Assembly (NCBI RefSeq): GCF_013408525.1
Contig: NZ_JACBZM010000001.1
Span: 3,224,001 to 3,288,000 of the forward strand
Source of the DNA: Nocardioides aromaticivorans
Lineage (GTDB): Bacteria > Actinomycetota > Actinomycetes > Propionibacteriales > Nocardioidaceae
Direction: 5' to 3'
Length of the DNA: 64,000 nt
Of this stretch, positions 57,206 to 64,000 are shown in pieces. A program made the position numbers and the translations under genes. Within the stretch, counting starts at the first letter, position 1. Every line of letters starts with the position of its first letter. The notes under the pieces were generated by a model. That model was not told the origin of the DNA and did not search any database. It worked only from the letters and a program-made list of their open reading frames with translations.

Positions 57206-60200
57206 GTGAAGATCTCCTACCCGCCCGACCTGCCGGTCAGTGCCCGTCGCGACGACATCGCCGCGGCGATCCGCGACCACCAGGTCGTCATCGTCGCGGG
57301 CGAGACCGGGTCCGGGAAGACCACGCAGCTGCCGAAGATCTGCCTGGAGCTGGGCCGTGGTGCGCCGGCCCCCGACGATCCCGCCGCGCGGCCGCGGATG
57401 ATCGGGCACACCCAGCCCCGGCGGATCGCGGCGCGCTCGGTCGCGGAGCGGATCGCCTCCGAGCTCGGGACCGAGCTGGGCGACCTGGTCGGCTACCAGG
57501 TCCGGTTCACCGACAAGACGTCGAAGCAGAGCCGCATCAAGCTGATGACCGACGGCATCCTGCTGGCCGAGCTGCAGCGCGACCGGCTGCTGCGCCGCTA
57601 CGACACGATCATCATCGACGAGGCGCACGAGCGCAGCCTCAACATCGACTTCCTGCTCGGCTACCTGCGCCAGCTGCTGCCGAAGCGTCCCGACCTCAAG
57701 CTCATCATCACCTCGGCGACCATCGATCCCGAGCGCTTCGCGGAGCACTTCGCCGACGTACGCACGGGCGAGCCGGCGCCGATCATCGAGGTGTCCGGCC
57801 GGACCTATCCGGTCGAGGTCCGCTACCGACCCTTGATGGACGTGCCCGAGGACGACGAGGACGGCGAGCCGATCGTCCGGGACCAGACCGAGGCCGTCGT
57901 CGACGCGGTCAAGGAGCTCTCGGCCGAGGGACCCGGCGACATCCTCGTCTTCCTCCCCGGCGAGCGGGAGATCCGCGACACCGCCGAGGCGCTGGCCCCC
58001 CTCGGCGAAAGCCCCTCAACCGGGCACAGTCGGGGAATCGACGTGCTCCCGCTCTACAGCCGGCTCTCGGCCGCCGAGCAGCATCGCGTCTTCGCCCCGG
58101 CCAAGGGGTCGCGGCGGCGCGTCGTGCTCGCCACCAACGTCGCGGAGACCTCGCTGACGGTGCCCGGGATCCGCTACGTCATCGACACCGGCGTGGCCCG
58201 CATCTCCCGCTACTCCGCGCGCACCAAGGTCCAGCGGCTCCCGATCGAGCCGATCAGCCAGGCCTCGGCCAACCAGCGCTCCGGCCGCTGCGGCCGCGTC
58301 GCCGCCGGCATCGCGATCCGCCTGTACTCCGAGGAGGACTTCGAGGCGCGCCCCGAGTTCACCGACCCGGAGATCCTGCGCACCAACCTCGCCTCGGTCA
58401 TCCTGCAGATGACCTCGCTCGGGCTGGGCGACATCGCGCGCTTCCCGTTCGTGGAGCCGCCGGACCGGCGCAACGTGCAGGCCGGCGTGCAGCTGCTCGA
58501 GGAGCTCGGTGCGGTCTCCGCGAAGGGCGATCTCACCAAGGTCGGGCGGCGCCTCGCGCGGCTCCCGATCGACCCGCGGCTGGGCCGGATGCTGCTCGAG
58601 GCCGAGCGCCTCGGCTGCGTCCGCGACGTGCTGGTCATCGTCGCCGCGCTCTCGTTGCAGGACCCGCGGGAGCGGCCCGGCGCCGACCACCCGAAGGAGC
58701 AGGCGCAGGCCGACCAGCTGCACGCCCGCTTCAAGGCCGAGCGCTCGGACTTCCTCACCCTGCTCAACCTCTGGAACCACCTGCGCCAGCAGCAGAAGGA
58801 GCTCTCCGGCAGCGCCTTCCGCCGGATGTGCAAGCGCGAGTACCTCAACTACCTGCGGGTGCGGGAGTGGCAGGAGTTCGTCGCGCAGCTGCGCCAGGTG
58901 ACCAAGGAGATGGGTGTCCGGTTCGAGGCCCCCACGGACCTCCCCGACGCCGATGGCATCCACCAGGCGCTGCTGTCCGGCCTGCTGTCCCACATCGGCC
59001 TGCTGGAGGAGCGGGAGAAGCCCAAGCCGGGCACGCGCCGCGACAACCGGCGTCCGGGGCCGCGGGAGTACCTCGGCGCCCGCGGGGCGAGGTTCGCGAT
59101 CTTCCCGGGCAGCGGCCTGGCCCGGAAGAACCCGCAGTTCGTGATGGCCGGCGAGCTGGTCGAGACCGGCCGGCTCTGGGCCCGGCAGAACGCCGAGATC
59201 CAGCCGCAGTGGGCCGAGCGCCTCGGCGCCCACCTCGTGAAGCGGAGCTACTCCGAACCGCACTGGTCCCGCAAGCGCCAGGCGGTCATGGCCACCGAGC
59301 GAGTCACCCTGTACGGCGTCCCCCTGGCCACCGACCGTCCCGTCAACTACGGGCGGATCGATCCCGAGCTGTCGCGTGAGCTCTTCGTCCGCCATGCCCT
59401 CGTGTACGGCGAGTGGGACACCCGCCACCACTTCCTGCGCGACAACAAGCGCCTCCTGGAGGAGGCCGAGGAGCTCGAGCACCGCGCCCGGCGGCGCGAC
59501 CTCGTCGTCGACGAGCACACGCTCTTCGACTTCTACGACGCGCGGATCCCCGAGGGCATCGTCAGCGGCGCCCACTTCGACCGCTGGTGGCGCGACGAGC
59601 GCCGCCAGCGCGCGACGCTGCTCACCTTCGACCCGGCCATGCTGACCCACGACGCGGCCGAGGAGGTGACCGAGGCCGACTACCCCGAGCAGTGGTCGGT
59701 CGCCGGCGGCCTCACCTTCCCCATCAGCTACCACTTCGAGCCCGGGGCGAAGGACGACGGCCTGACCATCGACATCCCGGTCTCGACGCTCAACCGGGTC
59801 GACGACGACGACTTCTCCTGGATCGTCCCCGGGCTGCGCGAGGAGCTGGTCGTCGAGCTGATCCGCGGGCTGCCGAAGGCGTTGCGGGTCAACTTCGTGC
59901 CGGCGCCCAACACCGCGCGCGACTTCCTGGCCGCCGTCCCGGCGGGGGAGGAGCCGCTGCTCGGCGCGCTCGAGCGCTACCTCCGCTCGACGACGGGTGT
60001 CCACGTGCCGCGCGAGGCGTGGGACCTCGGCGCCCTGCCGCCGCACCTCACCCCGAGCTACCGCGTCGTCGACGAGCGCGGGAAGGTCCAGGGCCGTGGC
60101 AAGTCGCTCGCCGAGCTGAAGGCGCCGCTCCAGCCGCAGTTCGACAAGGCGATGGCCGCGGTCGCCTCCGACTCCGGTGTCGCCCGCACCGGCGAGACGG

Positions 60201-61057
60201 ACTGGGTGTTCGACGACATCGCCGACACCGCCACCTGGACCCGCGCCGGGCACGAGGTGGAGGCCTATCCCGGACTGGTCGACGAGGGCGACACGGTCGG
60301 CCTGCAGGTCTTCGGGTCGGCCGACGAGCGCGACGCGCGACACCGCCTCGGCGTCGTACGACTGCTGTTGCTGGCGCTGGGCGACGCGCCGGTCAAGGGC
60401 GTCGTGGACGGGCTGTCCAACGCCGACAAGCTCGGCCTGTCCGGCACGCCCTACCCGACCACGCCCGCACTGATCGCCGACTGCCTGCGCGCCGTCGTCG
60501 TCGACGCGGTCGACGCCCGCCCGCCCGTCCGCTCCCGCGGTGGGTACGACGACCTGCTGGCCACCCTGCGCAGCACCGCTCCCGCCGCCGTCCGGAGCAC
60601 CGTGGCCGACCTGCTGCGGGTGCTGGAGACCTGGCGCGAGGTCGACCGGCTGCTCAGCGGCCGCGCGGACCTGCCGCTGCTGCCCGCGCTGACCGACCTG
60701 CAGGGCCAGCTCGGCCGGCTGGTCCACGACGGCTTCGTCGGCGAGGCCGGGGCGGCCCGGCTGCGGCGCCACCGCACCTACCTGATGGCGATGCGCGAGC
60801 GTCGTACGGCCCTCGACACCGGCGGTCCGGCCGCGCTCGCGAAGGACCGTCAGCGGATGGACCTGGTGCAGCCGATGCAGGAGGCGTGGCTGGCCCGCGT
60901 CGGGGCGCTGCCGGAGGGCCGGCCCGCGGGGGAGGGGCTGCGCGCGATCCGCTGGATGCTGGAGGAGTACCGCGTCTCGCTCTGGGCCCAGCAGCTCGGC
61001 GTCGACGGCCCGGTCTCCGACGTGCGGCTGCGCAAGGCCTTCGACGCCCTCGGCTGA
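57206..61057 (+). CDS. hrpA: ATP-dependent RNA helicase HrpA
   Basis: DEAH-box helicase of 1283 residues, normal for HrpA, which acts in mRNA processing and rescue of collided ribosomes. Motif I GETGSGKTTQLP (about 33), Ia TQPRRIAARSVA, motif II IIIDEAHERS (about 134), motif III TSATID, motif V TNVAETSLTVPGI (about 312), motif VI QRSGRCGRVA (about 352); then winged-helix, ratchet and OB-type regions and the DUF3418 C-terminal half. GTG 57206 lies 9 nt after GACAAT, so the leader is very short. A palindromic repeat follows the stop. Confidence 0.97.
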   Translation: MKISYPPDLPVSARRDDIAAAIRDHQVVIVAGETGSGKTTQLPKICLELGRGAPAPDDPAARPRMIGHTQPRRIAARSVAERIASELGTELGDLVGYQVRFTDKTSKQSRIKLMTDGILLAELQRDRLLRRYDTIIIDEAHERSLNIDFLLGYLRQLLPKRPDLKLIITSATIDPERFAEHFADVRTGEPAPIIEVSGRTYPVEVRYRPLMDVPEDDEDGEPIVRDQTEAVVDAVKELSAEGPGDILVFLPGEREIRDTAEALAPLGESPSTGHSRGIDVLPLYSRLSAAEQHRVFAPAKGSRRRVVLATNVAETSLTVPGIRYVIDTGVARISRYSARTKVQRLPIEPISQASANQRSGRCGRVAAGIAIRLYSEEDFEARPEFTDPEILRTNLASVILQMTSLGLGDIARFPFVEPPDRRNVQAGVQLLEELGAVSAKGDLTKVGRRLARLPIDPRLGRMLLEAERLGCVRDVLVIVAALSLQDPRERPGADHPKEQAQADQLHARFKAERSDFLTLLNLWNHLRQQQKELSGSAFRRMCKREYLNYLRVREWQEFVAQLRQVTKEMGVRFEAPTDLPDADGIHQALLSGLLSHIGLLEEREKPKPGTRRDNRRPGPREYLGARGARFAIFPGSGLARKNPQFVMAGELVETGRLWARQNAEIQPQWAERLGAHLVKRSYSEPHWSRKRQAVMATERVTLYGVPLATDRPVNYGRIDPELSRELFVRHALVYGEWDTRHHFLRDNKRLLEEAEELEHRARRRDLVVDEHTLFDFYDARIPEGIVSGAHFDRWWRDERRQRATLLTFDPAMLTHDAAEEVTEADYPEQWSVAGGLTFPISYHFEPGAKDDGLTIDIPVSTLNRVDDDDFSWIVPGLREELVVELIRGLPKALRVNFVPAPNTARDFLAAVPAGEEPLLGALERYLRSTTGVHVPREAWDLGALPPHLTPSYRVVDERGKVQGRGKSLAELKAPLQPQFDKAMAAVASDSGVARTGETDWVFDDIADTATWTRAGHEVEAYPGLVDEGDTVGLQVFGSADERDARHRLGVVRLLLLALGDAPVKGVVDGLSNADKLGLSGTPYPTTPALIADCLRAVVVDAVDARPPVRSRGGYDDLLATLRSTAPAAVRSTVADLLRVLETWREVDRLLSGRADLPLLPALTDLQGQLGRLVHDGFVGEAGAARLRRHRTYLMAMRERRTALDTGGPAALAKDRQRMDLVQPMQEAWLARVGALPEGRPAGEGLRAIRWMLEEYRVSLWAQQLGVDGPVSDVRLRKAFDALG

Positions 61058-61079
61058 CGCTGCTGACGGCTGCGGGGCT

Positions 61080-61144
61080 GCGGTTCAACTACCGGAATTG
61101 TCGTGAAAGCCGTCCGAGCACGACAATTTCGGTAGTTGAACCGC
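61080..61144. repeat. Palindromic repeat, family A copy 2
   Basis: Arms 61080-61104 and 61120-61144 pair over 25 bp with one mismatch around a 15-nt loop. The right arm contains ACGACAATTTCGG, shared with the element at 7664-7714, which has the same loop length. It lies 22 nt after the hrpA stop and just before the promoter of the next gene. Confidence 0.75.
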
Positions 61145-61164
61145 GCCGACCGTACGCTGGTCAG

Positions 61165-61758
61165 ATGTCCGAGCGCCCGCACAAGCCCGTCCCCCGGGAG
61201 GCCGCCTTCTTCGACGAGCAGCAGGACGGGGTCGACCCCGCGCTGGTGACCGAGGCGGCCGAGCGGGCAGCCGTGCTCCTGGTCCGCGGCGCCCACGACA
61301 GCGAGGACGCCGGCGTCGCCGAGCGGCTGGTCCACCTGGCCGACACCGAGGGCATCGAGGCGATCGCGCAGGTGTGGTCGCACGCAGCCGCCGACTCGCT
61401 GGCGGGCTGCCTGTGGCGGCTCTACCTGCTGCGCTCGTGGGTGTACGCCGACCCGGCGGGCGTCGCGCGGCAGTTCGAGGCCGGCCGCTCGCGGGCGGAG
61501 TTCGCCCGGGTCGTGGCCGGTGTCGCCGACCCGCCCGGGCCCGACGAGCTGCGTCAGATGATCGACGAGGTGCTGCGCGGGATCGCGTCCGGCGAGTTCG
61601 CCGACGTGCTCTTCCGCGCCGCCGCCTTCGCCCGGGTCGTCGCCGCCGGCCGGGCCGGTCTCCCGGAGGTCCCGGACGCCGACGTACGCCGCATGCTCGC
61701 GCTCGCCGAGCAGCTCGAGGCCGCCGGACACCTCGAGCTGTCACGAGGACTGGGCTGA
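61165..61758 (+). CDS. Hypothetical all-helical cytosolic protein
   Basis: 197 residues, no recognised family. Predicted almost wholly helical, rich in Ala/Glu/Arg: EAAERAAVLLVRGAHDSED, DTEGIEAIAQVWSHAAADS, SLAGCLWRLYLLRSWVYADP, PGPDELRQMIDEVLRGIASG. No signal peptide or membrane segment. TACGCT (61153-61158) lies 6 nt before the ATG, a leaderless start right after the palindromic repeat. It lies upstream of the structured leader of the next gene. Function unknown. Confidence 0.75.
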   Translation: MSERPHKPVPREAAFFDEQQDGVDPALVTEAAERAAVLLVRGAHDSEDAGVAERLVHLADTEGIEAIAQVWSHAAADSLAGCLWRLYLLRSWVYADPAGVARQFEAGRSRAEFARVVAGVADPPGPDELRQMIDEVLRGIASGEFADVLFRAAAFARVVAAGRAGLPEVPDADVRRMLALAEQLEAAGHLELSRGLG

Positions 61759-61764
61759 CACCCG

Positions 61765-61870
61765 TACAATCAACAGTCGAGCACGCCGGGTCGCGGCAGC
61801 CCCGGGTCCCAAAAACAAGCCGCTACGAGCGGCCCTGCGCCGTGAGGCGCTCCCGGCCCGGTGTGCTCGA
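61765..61870 (+). ncRNA. Promoter and structured leader of unknown class
   Basis: TACAAT (61765-61770) is a good -10; a transcript starting about 7 nt later begins with a 14-bp closing stem 61777-61790/61857-61870 (one G-U). Inside are hairpin GCCGCT-ACG-AGCGGC (61819-61833) and hairpin GCGCC-GTGA-GGCGC (61837-61850), whose GTGA is a GNRA tetraloop. GCGGC at 61793-61797 could pair instead with GCCGC at 61819-61823, allowing two states. The ribosome site AAGGTGG (61882-61888) and GTG (61897) follow directly. The shape is that of a cis-acting riboswitch-like leader, but I match it to no known class. Confidence 0.6.
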
Positions 61871-61896
61871 TCTCCCTAGTCAAAGGTGGTTTTCTC

Positions 61897-63336
61897 GTGG
61901 GTCGGTTCGGCTGGCGGACGGGCGCGGTCGTCGTCGTGGTGGCGCTGAGCGTGCTGGTCGGCATGGTGATGCTGGCCGAGGGGTCCGACGAGAAGCCGGC
62001 CCCGCCGGGACCGTCGAAGCCGACGATGGCCCAGCTCGACTTCGCCGTCTGGGGCAGCAAGGAGGAGATCGCCGCCTACAAGTCGGTGGTCGACGACTAC
62101 AACGCCGACAGCCTCGACACCAACGTCACGATGTCGTCGTGGCCGAGCGCCGCGGCCATGCTCGCCGACGTCCGTGCCGGCAAGGCGAAGCCCGACCTCT
62201 ACCTGCTGCCGCGCTCCGAGCTGGCCGCGACGATCGCCGACAAGGCCAACCTGCCCCTGCTCGACCTGGTCAACGAGCGCGAGATCCCGATCGGTGACGA
62301 CTTCGCCCGCGAGGCGGTCCAGGCCTTCTCCGTCGACGACGACCTGCAGTGCATGCCCTACACCGTCTCGCCGATGGTCATCTACTACAACACCGACCTC
62401 GTCGACTTCGACGCGATGGAGGCCGAGGACCTGCCGGTGCCGAAGCCGGACCACTCCGGCTGGAACCTCGCGGAGTTCCGCGCGGCGGCGGAGTTCGCCA
62501 GCCGGCCGCGGCAGAACACCCGGGGCGTCTACATCGAGCCGACCCTGCGCGGGCTCGCGCCGTTCATCTACTCCGGCGGCGGCCAGGTCTTCAACGAGGA
62601 GTCCGACCCGACCAGCCTCACCCTGGGCGAGGACAGCTCGACCGACGCCCTGCGCCAGACCCTCGAGCTGCTCCGTGACCCGCGGCTGACGCTGTCGGCC
62701 AAGCAGCTCGGCCAGCGCACCCCGCTGCAGTGGTTCGAGCGCGGCAAGCTGGCGATGATCGCCGGCTTCCGCGGGCTCACCCCGGAGCTGCGCCGGGCCG
62801 GCGTGAACTTCGACGTGATGCCGATGCCGTCGCTGGGCTCCAACCAGACCGTCGGCGACCTCAACGGCATCTGCCTGTCGCCGGGCCGCCCGAGCCGCAC
62901 GGAGGCAGCGGCGAACTTCCTCAGCTACCTCGTCGCCGACGAACCCGTCGGCAAGCTCGCCGAGACCGGCTACCTGCAGCCGGCGAAGCTGACGGTCGCG
63001 CTGACCGACGAGTTCCTCCAGCCGGACCTGCAGCCCGCCCACGCCGGTGTCTTCACCCAGTCGGTGCGCAACATGATCATGCCGCCGCTGATGACCCAGG
63101 GCGCCCAGCTGCAGGCGCTGGTGAAGACGGACCTCGAGAACCTGCTCACGACGCCGTACTTCGAGGACCTGCAGGCGTCGCTGCGCGCGATCGACGAGAA
63201 GTCGCGTTCGCTGCTCGACCCCGACTACGAGCCGTCGGAGTCGCCCTCGGAGTCCGCGTCGGGCGAGCCGTCCGGCGCGGCATCGGGCGCATCCGACGCG
63301 TCCGACGGGGCCACCGACGACCGCTCGCGGGACTGA
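61897..63336 (+). CDS. Extracellular solute-binding protein, membrane-anchored
   Basis: 479 residues resembling ABC sugar-type solute-binding proteins. N-terminal hydrophobic anchor (TGAVVVVVALSVLVGMVMLA) without a lipobox Cys. Binding-protein features: LDFAVWGSKEEIAAYKSVVD (about 47), MPYTVSPMVIYYNTDLVD (about 153), FIYSGGGQVFNEE, LQWFERGKLAMIAGFRG (about 278), then a C-terminal Ser/Glu/Asp-rich tail. Usually such proteins are free lipoproteins with permease genes nearby; neither is present. GTG 61897 has AAGGTGG 8 nt upstream, one of few clear ribosome sites in this part, placed right after the folded leader. The tail overlaps rnd by 112 bp on the other strand. Confidence 0.85.
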   Translation: MGRFGWRTGAVVVVVALSVLVGMVMLAEGSDEKPAPPGPSKPTMAQLDFAVWGSKEEIAAYKSVVDDYNADSLDTNVTMSSWPSAAAMLADVRAGKAKPDLYLLPRSELAATIADKANLPLLDLVNEREIPIGDDFAREAVQAFSVDDDLQCMPYTVSPMVIYYNTDLVDFDAMEAEDLPVPKPDHSGWNLAEFRAAAEFASRPRQNTRGVYIEPTLRGLAPFIYSGGGQVFNEESDPTSLTLGEDSSTDALRQTLELLRDPRLTLSAKQLGQRTPLQWFERGKLAMIAGFRGLTPELRRAGVNFDVMPMPSLGSNQTVGDLNGICLSPGRPSRTEAAANFLSYLVADEPVGKLAETGYLQPAKLTVALTDEFLQPDLQPAHAGVFTQSVRNMIMPPLMTQGAQLQALVKTDLENLLTTPYFEDLQASLRAIDEKSRSLLDPDYEPSESPSESASGEPSGAASGASDASDGATDDRSRD

Positions 63337-64000
63337 CGCTTCGGCTTCTCGGCGTCGAGGATCGCCCGGCTCAACGCGGGTGCGGTCAGGCCGACCTGCC
63401 AGCTGCGCGCGCCGAGGCCGCGCAGCTGGTCGATGACGGCCTCCAGCAGCTCCACCGGCTCCCGCGTCCTCGGCGGGGTCCACATGGTGCGCCGCAGCGT
63501 GTCGGGGGTGAGCAGGTTCTCCAGCGGGACCTGGTGCTCCTCGGCGATCCGCGTGACCGCGGCCCGGGCCAGCTCGAGGCGCCGGGCGGCCACCGGGTCC
63601 TTGTCGGCCCACGCCCGCGGGGCCGGGGGACCGTCGCCGTGCGAGACCCGCGTCGGGAGCTGGTCCTCGGGCAGCTCCGCCGCCTCGCGTACGGCGGCCA
63701 GCCACTCGTTCGCGTAGCGTGAGGCGCCGCGTCCGTGGAAGCCCGGCGTCGACATCAGCGCCCCCCGGTTGGCCGGCATCGCCGTGGCCGCGGCCACCAG
63801 CGCCGCGTCCGGGATCAGCCGGCCCGGGGTGACGTCACGCTCCTGCGCGATCCGGTCGCGCGCCTCCCACAGGGCGCGGACCGCGCCGAGCGTCCGGCGG
63901 CCGCGGACCTTGTGCAGGCCCGAGGTGCGCCGCCAGGCGTCGACCCGGACGGTGGGGGTGAAGGCGCGGAGGTTCTCGAACTCCTGCCGGGCCCAGTCGG
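63225..64000 (-). CDS. rnd: Ribonuclease D, 3' part (start lies beyond the window)
   Basis: Only the C-terminal 258 residues are present; the gene runs out of the window at 64000. The visible part holds the HRDC regions of actinobacterial RNase D: WRRTSGLHKVRGRRTLGAV, WEARDRIAQERDVTPGRLIP with DAALVAAATAMPAN, MSTPGFHGRGASRYANEWLA, then VTRIAEEHQVPLENLLTPD and WQVGLTAPALSRAILDAEKP. RNase D trims tRNA and other structured RNA 3' ends. The catalytic DEDD domain should lie further upstream. Past AILDAEKP the last 30 residues are a Ser/Asp/Pro-rich low-complexity tail that overlaps the solute-binding protein gene antisense. Confidence 0.88.
   Translation of the reverse strand, partial: DWARQEFENLRAFTPTVRVDAWRRTSGLHKVRGRRTLGAVRALWEARDRIAQERDVTPGRLIPDAALVAAATAMPANRGALMSTPGFHGRGASRYANEWLAAVREAAELPEDQLPTRVSHGDGPPAPRAWADKDPVAARRLELARAAVTRIAEEHQVPLENLLTPDTLRRTMWTPPRTREPVELLEAVIDQLRGLGARSWQVGLTAPALSRAILDAEKPKRQSRERSSVAPSDASDAPDAAPDGSPDADSEGDSDGS

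Overview
The window is chromosomal DNA of a very GC-rich (about 70-73% by eye) Gram-positive actinobacterium, most likely Nocardioides or a close relative in Propionibacteriales. The grounds are GTG starts, many leaderless starts of the TANNNT-N6/7-RTG type, SigE-family sigma factor/membrane protein pairs, a DUF2510 protein, an adenosylcobalamin ribonucleotide reductase, and the order dapF - hflX - lexA - LysM gene - nrdR, which matches the Rv2726c-Rv2718c order of Mycobacterium tuberculosis with extra genes inserted. The assignment is inferred from gene content, not from a marker gene. I see no rRNA, tRNA, CRISPR array, prophage or insertion sequence.

Layout. 0-8.4 kb: PPOX flavoprotein, dapF, an SDR, a PhoD-type phosphatase, a frameshifted exported protein, a VWA protein with a small helix-turn-helix-like partner, hflX and an SGNH hydrolase. 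8.4-13 kb: LysR regulator divergent from an alpha/beta hydrolase and an LLM flavin monooxygenase, then a DinG-type helicase. 13-21 kb: exported metalloprotease, lexA with five SOS-box-like sites shared with a divergent LysM cell-division-suppressor-like gene, two small membrane/lipoproteins, then nrdR-nrdJ behind paired NrdR boxes. 21-29 kb: zinc-site protein, M36-like peptidase, exported protein, NUDIX enzyme, large membrane protein, alkyl-purine glycosylase with ppnP, a SigE sigma factor/membrane protein pair, and a secreted nuclease. 29-38 kb: MFS/MarR divergent pair, membrane protein and zinc-ribbon gene, a gluconate locus (gntR-gntK-gntP), and a response-regulator-like/thioredoxin-reductase-like fusion with a hemerythrin. 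38-41 kb: mug, an AbiEi-like/DUF559 nuclease-like protein and an orphan DNA methyltransferase, with related repeats on both sides of the DUF559 gene. 41-51.6 kb: wax ester synthase/DGAT, FG-GAP protein, YbdK-type ligase, ThrE exporter, lipoprotein, TetR divergent from a Baeyer-Villiger monooxygenase and SDR, FUSC transporter, SRPBCC protein. 51.7-55.6 kb: a three-gene lysine/ornithine catabolic operon. 55.7-64 kb: a second SigE/membrane pair, hrpA, a hypothetical protein, a solute-binding protein preceded by a strongly folded leader, and the 3' part of rnd.

How the parts fit. DNA repair and nucleotide supply are concentrated here: lexA and its LysM neighbour share SOS boxes, nrdR and nrdJ share NrdR boxes, and dinG, the MPG-type glycosylase, mug and the NUDIX enzyme are close by. 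Small metabolic modules sit beside divergent regulators whose candidate operators are visible: LysR, MarR, GntR and TetR.

The least explained signals are non-coding: a structured leader at 61777-61870, dispersed palindromes with a shared core, a mosaic palindrome at 51587-51699, an AT-rich 24-bp palindrome at 1642-1665, and a strongly over-represented palindrome GTCGTACGAC. I did not find a clearly new multi-gene defence or biosynthetic system. The mug/DUF559/methyltransferase cluster and the cysteine-less thioredoxin-reductase-like fusion are the nearest candidates.
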